Below, piece after piece: positions 1 through 6,672 of a stretch of DNA of 10,285 nt (positions are counted from its first letter, which is position 1; each line of letters starts with the position of its first letter). Location of the stretch: positions 1 through 10,285 of the forward strand of contig DAOTVD010000296.1 in NCBI GenBank assembly GCA_034437075.1, given 5' to 3'. Origin of the DNA: DAOTVD01 sp034437075 (GTDB lineage Bacteria; Chloroflexota; Anaerolineae; Aggregatilineales; J027). A program made the position numbers and the translations under genes. The notes under the pieces are model-generated. The model worked only from the letters and a program-made list of their open reading frames with translations. It ran no database searches and was not told the DNA's origin.

Positions 1-107
1 TAATCTGCGGCGCGATTTCCCAATGATGGCATAGTCAGTGCAAGACGTCCTTCAACGCGCCTTCGGATAGGATTACACTATTTCCGATATAGTCTAATAG
101 CAATCGG
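1..107. other. Non-coding or unassigned left edge
   Basis: I see no supportable gene here. All three plus-strand frames reach a stop within about 35 bases of the left edge. On the minus strand a frame beginning with an ATG at 110-108 is closed by TAG at 80-78, then stays open to the edge. It is too short to identify. It could be intergenic DNA, the decayed end of a gene lying to the left, or part of a larger mobile element whose inverted repeat begins at 108. Confidence 0.4.
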
Positions 108-121
108 CATAAGGCTTTTCC
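108..121 (+). repeat. Left arm of 14-bp inverted repeat
   Basis: The sequence CATAAGGCTTTTCC at 108-121 is the exact reverse complement of 302-315. The two arms enclose about 180 bp that contain the palindromic element at 132-227. A second, imperfect relative of the right arm lies at 275-290. The arrangement resembles the ends of a small or decayed mobile element, but no transposase and no clear target-site duplication is visible. Confidence 0.55.
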
Positions 122-131
122 AGAAAAATAA

Positions 132-227
132 TTACCCCTCCCCAGCCCCTCCCCGAATTCAGGGAGGGGTTATTATGCGCGCGAGTAAGTTCTCCCCCCG
201 AATTCGGGGGGAGCTAGAGGGGGGTAA
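132..227. mobile_element. 96-bp MITE-like palindromic element
   Basis: The element has imperfect terminal inverted repeats of about 28 nt. The left end (132-160) and the reverse complement of the right end (200-227) both begin TTACCCC, continue through C-rich blocks with a central AGC, and end in CCCCGAATTC. Each half also forms its own hairpin: 146-169 is an arm pair with one C/A mismatch around GAATTC, and 192-213 is a perfect 22-nt palindrome around GAATTC. It encodes nothing. The form fits a miniature inverted-repeat element or a REP-like palindrome moved or maintained in trans. A target-site duplication is not evident in the A/T-rich flanks, so mobility is inferred from structure only. 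Apparent reading frames across it are incidental. Confidence 0.55.
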
Positions 228-274
228 AATCAAGCCGGTATCCTTTTCGACAAAAGCAAGCGGCATAGTTAAAT

Positions 275-313
275 ACTTGGAAAAGCCTAAGTTAAAACTT
301 GGGAAAAGCCTTA
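275..313 (+). repeat. Near-tandem direct repeat, ACTTGG(G)AAAAGCCT type
   Basis: ACTTGGAAAAGCCTAA at 275-290 is followed 22 nt later by ACTTGGGAAAAGCCTTA at 297-313. The copies differ by one inserted G and one base near the end. The second copy contains the right arm of the 14-bp inverted repeat, so this side of the MITE-like element carries two versions of a motif that occurs once, inverted, on the other side. Confidence 0.5.
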
Positions 314-315
314 TG
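302..315 (-). repeat. Right arm of 14-bp inverted repeat
   Basis: GGAAAAGCCTTATG at 302-315 is the exact reverse complement of 108-121. See the left arm for the arrangement. It lies 35 bases before the 28-nt terminator palindrome. Confidence 0.55.
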
Positions 316-350
316 GACAGTTCAAAACAAACACAAATGTTTTTTCTGCC

Positions 351-378
351 AAAACCGAGGGCTTAAGCCCTCGGTTTT
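351..378 (-). terminator. Intrinsic terminator, perfect 28-nt palindrome
   Basis: The 14-nt arm AAAACCGAGGGCTT is followed directly by its exact reverse complement, so the A-tract and T-tract form part of the stem. It lies 25 bases beyond the stop codon of the minus-strand ligase gene (TAA, 406-404), where a terminator for that gene is expected. Its symmetry means it could stop transcription from either side. The U-run is only four bases before GGC on the minus strand, so termination could be leaky. A diverged 28-nt relative lies at 2993-3020, after the other minus-strand gene. Confidence 0.75.
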
Positions 379-403
379 ATACGGATTTGTTTTGCGTTCT
401 CCA

Positions 404-2932
404 TTAGTCGCGCCATTCAGCGAATAAATAGGGCGCGTGCTGAGCCAAGAGGTTCTGGATGGCTTCTGGGTCTGTCTCTGGGTCATCATCCTCAGCGTAG
501 CGCGTCGCCAGAAGTAGCCAGGGTTCGTAGTACGCTCGGTCATATCCGGGCAAGGTCATCTGGGGCAGGGGGCTGAGAATGCTAGGGCGCGCAAAAATGG
601 CGCTGGTGTAGGCACTTTCGCTAGACAGGGGCAGCGGGATGCTGCGCAATAACAACGCATTGATTGTGTCAGCGGGGTGCCCGCCCTGCGTGATGAGCAC
701 CTGCGCCAGCACATAACTGGCTGGTGTATTTTCTGCGCCAAAGTATAATGCGCGCCGGGCGTGGGTTTCTGCCGCTTCCAGGTTGCCCAGTTCCCAATGT
801 GCCAGCGCCATGCTGGTCAACAGGCCCGTATTATCCCTCCCAAAGAGGGTTTGGGCCTGTTGCAAAACATCCAGCGCGCGCGCTGCTTCGCCATAATGTA
901 GGTAGTATCGGCCCAAAACCAGGTGCTCGACCCAAGTTTCGGTTTGGCGCGCTAATCCTTCTGCCAGATCATGCGCGCGCGCGTCCCAGCCCATATTCAT
1001 GGCAATGGTCAATTGCCGGGTTGGCGTAGCGGTTTGGTAAACCCCTTCGACCGCTTGCTCTCGTAGCGGCGATGCATGCCAGTAAATTGATGAGGTCAAC
1101 TGGAGGTTATCTTGAAGGGCTGTCTCATAATCCGCTTGCGCTGCGGCGTCATCGCCTAGGGCCACCCGGTATTCCGCACGCAGAATATAATAATCTGTGC
1201 TTGCGGGGGAGGGGGCGATACCAATCGCCTGGTTGATGGCTTGTAATGCGGCGTTGTAATCCCCACGCTGCGCGTACAAAACCGCCAGATTGGCCCATAC
1301 GAGTTCGTGCGGCGCGGTGTGTGTTTGCAAAACGGTCTCATACGCGCGGATGGCGCGTGCCAATGCCTGAGGATCGCCATCTTCGGCCAGCGCGCCCAGG
1401 GTCTGAACATGATGCAGGTCATACAAGGCAAGTTCGGGGTCTAGCTCGGCAGCGCGTGAAAACGCCTGCGCGGCAGCGGCGTAGTCGCCCGCTCCGTAAA
1501 GCTGCATGCCGTTCCAGTAGCGCGCTTCGGCAATATCGGCCCGCACCCACCACACAGCCCATAGACTGACAACACCCAGGATGATCAGCGGCGCCCAGCG
1601 ATAAGGCCGCGCGGGCCGAGGTGGCGCGGGCCAATCCACGACGACATAGGCCACACATAGCGCAATGCCCAGCCCCAGCGCCGGATGCTCAAAATTATCG
1701 ACTGCCGAATGGACGGCTAGGGCGCTCAACGCGGCCAGAATCCCCACCAGGCGCGTGCGGCGTTTGGCTGGCGCGTGTTGATAGGCGATCCACCAGACCC
1801 GTAGAAAACCACCGACTAGCCCGAGTATAATGAGTAATCCGGGAAGCCCGGTTTCGGCCAGGGTATTGAGCACCAGGTTATGAGCGGCCATCAAATGATC
1901 TATGTCTTCATCTACCAGGTGATAAACGCGATAGGCGCTGCCGAAGGCTTGCGTTCCCACGCCTGTTACGGGGTAATCCAGGGTGGTAGTTGTCGCCGCT
2001 TGCCACAAATCCTGGCGCGCCTCATCATAGGCTGGGGTGCCGTCTGTCATGGCGAGCAGCATCAGCAGCCCAAAAGCAGCCCCCACGCCGCCGATGACCG
2101 CCCCCAAGGCCGCTAATTGGGGGATACGCGGGCTACGCTGCGCGGCATAAAACGTCAGGCATACCAACATAGATACCCCAAATGCGACATAGGCACCTTC
2201 GGAATAGGTGAGGTACAACACGACCACCAAACCGCCCACCAGCGCCAAGGCCCCAACGCGGTTATCAAAGCGCCGCGTGCTGATGCCCCACGCCAGCACC
2301 AAGGGAATCAGAAATGCGACAAAGTTGCCCAAAATAGTCGATACATTGAACACGAGCGCCAAGCCATCCATTTTGGGCGGTATGGGCTCAGAAAACCCGC
2401 CGACAGCGAACCAATCCTGGTCTTGCAGGACAAATGGAAAACCACTATAGCGCGATAGCACTTCCAAGAGGCTAATCAGGACGATCACGCCCGCATTGAG
2501 CAAGAGCCCCTCAAAGAGCCAGCGTTCGCGGCCCTGGCGCATGAGGTCTAGCACGATATAAAACCACAAGACATAGACCATTAACGCCCAGACGCCTTCT
2601 AGGCTAAGGCGGGGATGCTGGCCACTGAAGGCCGTGATAAACAGCCAGGCGACGTAAATCAGCAAGAGGCCGTCCAAGGGGCTGTGGGGTAGGGCGCGTC
2701 TTTGCCAGGCCCAGCGCCCAAACCAGACGAACAAACTGCCCATCACAAGCGCATGAAACATGACCTTGAATAGCAAGTTATTCGTCGTGTAGGCAGCCGA
2801 CGCGATGAAAATTAGGTACAAAAATGTCAGCAAGATCATTAAGCGTTGGAGAGGCATGGTAACTGTGTTGTTCCGTTTTATATGTGCATTGAGCCGGGCG
2901 AAAATAGCGTATGCCCCAAGGTAGCATAGCAT
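404..2932 (-). CDS. O-antigen ligase/polymerase-family membrane protein with C-terminal TPR domain
   Basis: This 842-residue polytopic protein has about 12-13 hydrophobic segments in residues 29-464, followed by a soluble TPR region (about 469-768) and a short tail. The best signature is AHNLVLNTLAETGLPGLL at 350-366, the His-Asn...Leu-Ala-Glu-x-Gly motif of the Wzy_C/WaaL superfamily. It ends a large extracytoplasmic loop that also holds EARQDLW (304-310) and TGVGTQAFG (323-331). YSEGAY at 243-248 sits where many relatives have SRGA. Family members transfer or polymerise lipid-linked glycans outside the membrane; the acceptor here is unknown. If the host lacks an outer membrane, true LPS ligation is unlikely and a wall, surface or protein glycan is more plausible. 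About six TPR-like units follow TM13 and are probably extracytoplasmic. ATG at 2932 is used (GGA three bases before it). ATG at 2857, just before TM1, is a credible alternative. Residues 391-842 contain no lysine. Confidence 0.82.
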   Translation of the reverse strand: MLCYLGAYAIFARLNAHIKRNNTVTMPLQRLMILLTFLYLIFIASAAYTTNNLLFKVMFHALVMGSLFVWFGRWAWQRRALPHSPLDGLLLIYVAWLFITAFSGQHPRLSLEGVWALMVYVLWFYIVLDLMRQGRERWLFEGLLLNAGVIVLISLLEVLSRYSGFPFVLQDQDWFAVGGFSEPIPPKMDGLALVFNVSTILGNFVAFLIPLVLAWGISTRRFDNRVGALALVGGLVVVLYLTYSEGAYVAFGVSMLVCLTFYAAQRSPRIPQLAALGAVIGGVGAAFGLLMLLAMTDGTPAYDEARQDLWQAATTTTLDYPVTGVGTQAFGSAYRVYHLVDEDIDHLMAAHNLVLNTLAETGLPGLLIILGLVGGFLRVWWIAYQHAPAKRRTRLVGILAALSALAVHSAVDNFEHPALGLGIALCVAYVVVDWPAPPRPARPYRWAPLIILGVVSLWAVWWVRADIAEARYWNGMQLYGAGDYAAAAQAFSRAAELDPELALYDLHHVQTLGALAEDGDPQALARAIRAYETVLQTHTAPHELVWANLAVLYAQRGDYNAALQAINQAIGIAPSPASTDYYILRAEYRVALGDDAAAQADYETALQDNLQLTSSIYWHASPLREQAVEGVYQTATPTRQLTIAMNMGWDARAHDLAEGLARQTETWVEHLVLGRYYLHYGEAARALDVLQQAQTLFGRDNTGLLTSMALAHWELGNLEAAETHARRALYFGAENTPASYVLAQVLITQGGHPADTINALLLRSIPLPLSSESAYTSAIFARPSILSPLPQMTLPGYDRAYYEPWLLLATRYAEDDDPETDPEAIQNLLAQHAPYLFAEWRD

Positions 2933-2992
2933 AATTCCGTTGGCGATAATGTGTCCAGAGCAGGGGCATAGCGCGTAGAAACCGAATCCACA

Positions 2993-3020
2993 TAAATCGA
3001 GGGTTTAAGCTCTTGGTTTA
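2993..3020. repeat. Degenerate relative of the 28-nt terminator palindrome
   Basis: This 28-nt stretch aligns without gaps to 351-378 and shares its centre apart from C-to-T changes. It differs at six positions: four C-to-T changes on the plus strand and one change at each end. Read as plus-strand RNA it still pairs along its whole length, with four G-U pairs. Read as minus-strand RNA the same sites are A-C mismatches. It lies 69 bases past the stop of the TPR gene and 61 bases before the ligase start, in the 156-bp gap between two same-strand genes. It may be a decayed terminator or a dispersed palindromic repeat. I see no other feature in that gap. Confidence 0.5.
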
Positions 3021-3088
3021 TTCAGAGGCTACGATACGCTGGATTTGATTTCACATCTTTATTATGTTGCCCTTTGCCCAATGCCGCG

Positions 3089-6000
3089 CTACTCTCCAAG
3101 GTCATCCAGAATAGCCTGCGCTTGGGTATGCAAGGGGGCTTCAGGATCGGTCAAGGCGATAACCTGGCGGAAGTCATCAATCGCGCGGCTACGTTGGTTG
3201 GTGCTCAAGTGAGCGGCACCACGATTATAAAAAGCAATAACCTGTGTATCATCGCGTTCGATCGCGCGGTCGTAGTCCTCGATAGCCTCATAGGTTAAGC
3301 CTTGGTTGAATAGCGCATTGCCACGATTGGTATAGCCTTCGGGGCGTTCGGGCGCTAGCTCGATCACCCGTTCGAAGTCCGCGATGGCCGCTTCGTAGTC
3401 TTCCTGGCTTAGGTATAACGCGCCCCGGTTCACATAGGCATCTACAAATTCGGGCGTGACGGTGATCTGGCGCGTATAGTCCGCGATGGCGGCTTCGGTA
3501 TCTTCCAGAGCCGCATGCACATTCGCCCGCAAAAAGTAGATATTTTCTGTTTCTGGGGCCATGGCGAACAGGGTATTGTAGCTGGCCAAGCTCTGTTCCA
3601 AAACGCCCCCCTGAAAATACATGCTGGCCAGGTTGAAATATGTATCGGGATCATCCGGGCGGAGGTCGCGCACGATTTCCAGATCAGCAATCGCTGATTC
3701 AAGCTCGCCGAGTTGAAAATGGGCCAAACCCCGGTTGGTGAGCAGGTCAGCATCGTTCGGACTCGTCGCCAGAACAGCGTCAAAGTCTGCGATAGCGGGC
3801 GCGTAATCTTCCTGGCGGAAGTAAGCGATGCCCCGATTGCGCTGGATGTCGGGTTGGTCGGGGTTTAGGGTTAGGGCCTGGCTCCAATCGTCAATGGCCG
3901 CGCGCAGGTCGTCGCGCGCAAAATGCGCATTGCCGCGCAACCCATAATAGCGGAAATCATCCGGCGCAATCTCGATGGCTTGCGTCCAGGCGCTAACTGC
4001 CGCGTCATAATCGTCTAGCGAGAAATGCGCGAAGCCGCGCGAAAACCAGAGATCAACCCCCGAGTAGCCCGCCGACTCGGCCTCTTGAAAATCAACTAAG
4101 GCATTTTCATAGTCATCAAGCTGGTTATAAGCTCGCCCGCGCTGAAAATACGCCACGCCAGAGTCCGGGCGTAGGGCTAGCGCCGCGCTAAACGCTTCGA
4201 TAGCTGCTTGGTAATCCGGCTGATTGAAGCGCGCGATGCCGATGCCATAATGCGCGTCGAATTGTTCGCTATCCAGTGCCAGCGCGGCTTGCCAATCCGC
4301 GATAGCAGCGCCGGTATTTTCTAGGCGTAAGTGCGTGCTGGCGCGTTGCATATAGCCCATCAGAGGGTCTGCGGCGCGCTCGATGTAGGCCGTAAAGTCA
4401 TCTAGGGCGGCTGCGAAGTCTTCCAGACGGCGCTGCACAATCGCGCGGTTGAAATATGCATCCGCTAGGGAGGGGTCTTGAGCCAGGGCGGCGTTGTAAT
4501 CATCCAATGCGGCGGACAGATTATCTTGTTGAAAGTAGATGCTGGCCCGTTGGGTTAAGGCGCTGGTGAACGCTGGGTCGTGTGCTAACGCGGCGCTGAA
4601 ATCCGCAAGAGCCGCGTCGAGGTCATCCAGGCGGCGGTGGGTCATACCCCGGTTAAAATAGGCATCCGCGAATTCGGGTTGCAGGTCGATGGTCGTGGTG
4701 TAGTCATCCAGGGCAGGGGGGTAATCTTCTAGCTGGAAATAGAGGTTCGCGCGCTGGTAAAAGGCGTTCGCCAATGCAGGATCGTTATCGATGGCGGCGC
4801 TAAAGTCTGCGAGGGCCGCGTCGATGTTGCCCGCGTCACGTTGCGCGATTCCCCGGTTGTAATAGGCGGGGGCGAAGTCGGGGCGAATCTCTACCGTAGC
4901 GGTATAGTCCGCGATGGCTTCCGCGTAGTTGCCCTGGCTGTAATGCGCGTTGGCGCGCTGATAGTACGCTTCGGCATAGTCCGCCTGGCGCGCGATGGCG
5001 TCATCCCAATCGTCCAGCGCGGCGGAGATGTCGCCCAGTTGGTTATGTGCGTTGCCCCGGTGGAAGAAAAAGCGGGCCTGGCTATCATCCAGGGCGATGG
5101 CCTCGCTTAGATTAGCAACGGCCTCGGGAAAATCTTCTAATAGAAGCGCCGTGATGCCCCGCTCGGCGAGGTAAAGGGCGCGCGGTTCATCCAGGCGAGC
5201 TAAGGCGGCGTCAAAGCTGGCTAAGGCGTCGGTGTGGTCGCCAAGCTCGCGTTGCGAAAGCCCGCGCTGAAAATAAGCATTTGCGGTGTCGGGGGCAAGC
5301 GTAATCGCGATGTTTAGATCGTCAATGGCGGCGGCGTGCGCGCCTTGGTCTTGGTACACCAGGGCGCGATTGAAAAAGGCTTCGCGGTAGGTGTCATCTT
5401 CTTCAATGGCGCGGGTATAGCTCGCTAGAGCGGCGGTCAGGTCGTTCTGTGCGCGCTGGACAATCCCCAAATTGTTATACGCGATAGCATAGGTGGGGTC
5501 GAGCGTGACGGCTTGCGTGTAATCCGCTTGGGCCGCGTCGAGATCGCCCGCGTTGTAATGCGCCAAGCCACGGTTGTTATGCAGGGCGGCGTCCTGGGGA
5601 CGCAGTTCGATGGCACGGGTGAAATCGTCAAGGGCCGCGTCAAGATTATCGTTCGTGTAATGCGCAATGCCCCGGTTGCGGTAGGCGGGCGCGAAATTCG
5701 GGTCCAGCGCGATGGCCGTAGCCCAGTCGTCCAGCGCGGCGGGCAGGTCATCCAGCGCATAGGCCGCGCTGGCGCGGATGTGGTAGGCGTTGGGCTGGAT
5801 GGCGGGCGTTTGGCCTTGGGGCGTGGCTGCTTGCTCGGCTTCGATGAACGCCGTTAAGTCATCCAGCGCGCCCGCCATGTTGCCCAGGTTGAAGTTCAGC
5901 AAGCCGCGCGCATAGTAAATATTGTTGTCCTCTATGCCTAGCTCGATGGCGCGCGTGAGATCATACAAGGCGGGGAAGGGGTCGGCGTCTTCCACCGTGA

Positions 6001-6493
6001 GCAAGCCGCGCTGGTAGTACGCTTCGGCGTAGTCTGGGTCTAGGTCTACGACTATGGTCAGGTCAGAGCGCGCCGCATCTTGGGCACCCCGCGCGATGTG
6101 GCTCTGGCTGCGCCGGAAGTATGCATCGGCATATGCTGGATCGTTTTCGATAGCGCGGCTGAAGTTCCGAATGGCGGTTTCGTGTTCGCCCCCGCGCTGG
6201 TACGCGCGCCCCAGCCAAAAATACGCTTCGGCGCCATCGGGGTCGTTTTGGGTCGCTATAGAGAGGTTGGTGATGGCGGATTGTAGATCGTCATTGGCCA
6301 GGGCGGCGCGGCCCTGCGCTAAAAAGTTGGAGGGCGTTGGCAGGGCGGGGTCGAAAACCGTGCCAGTGTTTTCTATGCTCTCGTTTGGCAGCACGGGAAA
6401 GAACAGCGCAATCAAGATGACCGCTATGATGCAAACCGTCACGACGAGCGTGATCTGCCGTTGATATAACCTGAAAATTCCACCGATATTCAT
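3089..6493 (-). CDS. Membrane-anchored protein with 31 tandem TPRs
   Basis: This 1134-residue protein begins with a short N-terminus containing R8 and R12, then one hydrophobic segment (about 13-34), a linker rich in Asn, Thr and Pro (35-53), and TPR repeats to residue 1118, closed by a capping helix (1119-1134). I count 31 repeats, mostly exactly 34 residues. Repeat 5 (190-234) carries an 11-residue insertion, repeat 6 is one residue short and repeat 12 one long. Most units fit AxAYYNRGxAHxxxxD, then ALxDFxxAIxLxP. Position 7, often Leu in TPRs, is Arg in 26 repeats, and position 6 is Asn or Gln in 20. The basic start and uncleaved-looking anchor suggest an outward-facing superhelix of roughly four turns that binds proteins or assembles a complex. 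There is no catalytic domain, no lysine, and one cysteine (C21, in the membrane). ATG at 6493 follows GAGGT with an 11-nt spacer. The partner is unknown; the adjacent ligase is one candidate. Confidence 0.88.
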   Translation of the reverse strand: MNIGGIFRLYQRQITLVVTVCIIAVILIALFFPVLPNESIENTGTVFDPALPTPSNFLAQGRAALANDDLQSAITNLSIATQNDPDGAEAYFWLGRAYQRGGEHETAIRNFSRAIENDPAYADAYFRRSQSHIARGAQDAARSDLTIVVDLDPDYAEAYYQRGLLTVEDADPFPALYDLTRAIELGIEDNNIYYARGLLNFNLGNMAGALDDLTAFIEAEQAATPQGQTPAIQPNAYHIRASAAYALDDLPAALDDWATAIALDPNFAPAYRNRGIAHYTNDNLDAALDDFTRAIELRPQDAALHNNRGLAHYNAGDLDAAQADYTQAVTLDPTYAIAYNNLGIVQRAQNDLTAALASYTRAIEEDDTYREAFFNRALVYQDQGAHAAAIDDLNIAITLAPDTANAYFQRGLSQRELGDHTDALASFDAALARLDEPRALYLAERGITALLLEDFPEAVANLSEAIALDDSQARFFFHRGNAHNQLGDISAALDDWDDAIARQADYAEAYYQRANAHYSQGNYAEAIADYTATVEIRPDFAPAYYNRGIAQRDAGNIDAALADFSAAIDNDPALANAFYQRANLYFQLEDYPPALDDYTTTIDLQPEFADAYFNRGMTHRRLDDLDAALADFSAALAHDPAFTSALTQRASIYFQQDNLSAALDDYNAALAQDPSLADAYFNRAIVQRRLEDFAAALDDFTAYIERAADPLMGYMQRASTHLRLENTGAAIADWQAALALDSEQFDAHYGIGIARFNQPDYQAAIEAFSAALALRPDSGVAYFQRGRAYNQLDDYENALVDFQEAESAGYSGVDLWFSRGFAHFSLDDYDAAVSAWTQAIEIAPDDFRYYGLRGNAHFARDDLRAAIDDWSQALTLNPDQPDIQRNRGIAYFRQEDYAPAIADFDAVLATSPNDADLLTNRGLAHFQLGELESAIADLEIVRDLRPDDPDTYFNLASMYFQGGVLEQSLASYNTLFAMAPETENIYFLRANVHAALEDTEAAIADYTRQITVTPEFVDAYVNRGALYLSQEDYEAAIADFERVIELAPERPEGYTNRGNALFNQGLTYEAIEDYDRAIERDDTQVIAFYNRGAAHLSTNQRSRAIDDFRQVIALTDPEAPLHTQAQAILDDLGE
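4364..4975 (-). repeat. Two-TPR (68-residue) super-repeat, TPRs 14-19
   Basis: Within the TPR gene, even units 14, 16 and 18 resemble each other (YxQRAxxYFQ, DYxxAL, DYxxxI) and odd units 15, 17 and 19 resemble each other (YFNRGxxxRRL, DDLDAALADFSAAL). The period here is therefore 68 residues (204 nt), not 34. Repeat 20 keeps the even-type QRA. This points to growth of the array by duplication of two-TPR blocks. Confidence 0.7.
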
Positions 6494-6535
6494 CTGTACC
6501 CGGTACCTCGTGACTACCTGACGTGCTTCATCTCA

Positions 6536-6564
6536 AATATTAAAAAAAGATAAGAATTTTGCAA
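6536..6564 (-). promoter_or_regulatory. Candidate promoter of the TPR gene
   Basis: On the minus strand TTGCAA (6564-6559) is followed after 17 bases by AATATT (6541-6536). Each matches the sigma-70-type hexamers at four of six positions. The start codon lies about 43 bases downstream. The T-rich spacer and position are suitable, but hexamer matches of this quality are common in A/T-rich DNA. Confidence 0.25.
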
Positions 6565-6633
6565 TTATGGGTTGTGTATTATCCAAATTGGTTGCATCGA
6601 GACACATTTCATGCGTAAATGAAACCGTACCTA

Positions 6634-6647
6634 TCTAGAATTCTAGA
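6634..6647. promoter_or_regulatory. Operator-like 14-nt perfect palindrome
   Basis: TCTAGAATTCTAGA is its own reverse complement and lies 25 bases before the start codon of the giant gene. It contains one TAGAAT (6636-6641) and overlaps another (6644-6649). Each matches five of six bases of a -10 hexamer, though neither has a convincing -35. A dimeric regulator bound here would cover the likely transcription start of the plus-strand gene. No family can be assigned. Confidence 0.4.
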
Positions 6648-6672
6648 ATAGATACGCAGATTCTAACATTTC

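Larger units (their letters stand above)
6494..6672. promoter_or_regulatory. Divergent intergenic control region
   Basis: This 179-bp, A/T-rich region separates the divergent TPR gene and giant secreted-protein gene, so it must hold the promoter for each. Visible elements are a perfect 14-nt palindrome TCTAGAATTCTAGA (6634-6647), partly extended by CTA and TAG flanks; an inverted repeat TTTCAT-N6-ATGAAA (6607-6624); and a direct repeat ACATTTCATG (6604-6613 and 6666-6675, the second containing the start codon). The symmetric sites are operator-like, but no regulator is identifiable. Function is inferred from position. Confidence 0.55.

Noticed and set aside
1..110. Minus-strand frame from ATG at 110 to the left edge (MPIAIRLYRK then stop, then open)
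   Set aside because: Interrupted by TAG at 80-78 and too short to recognise. It may be a decayed gene end, but nothing supports a call.
175..366. 63-codon plus-strand reading frame
   Set aside because: It is composed of the MITE-like element, the direct repeats and the terminator palindrome, has no plausible Shine-Dalgarno, and ends inside the palindrome. Not a gene.
3089..6493. Lipoprotein signal at C21 of the TPR protein
   Set aside because: Residues before C21 (VVTV) do not fit a lipobox and the hydrophobic stretch continues after the cysteine, so a transmembrane anchor fits better.
6487..6507. GTACC-c-GGTAC symmetry just before the TPR start codon
   Set aside because: The 5-bp arms have a single-base centre, so no RNA hairpin can form. 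It overlaps the probable Shine-Dalgarno and is most likely chance.
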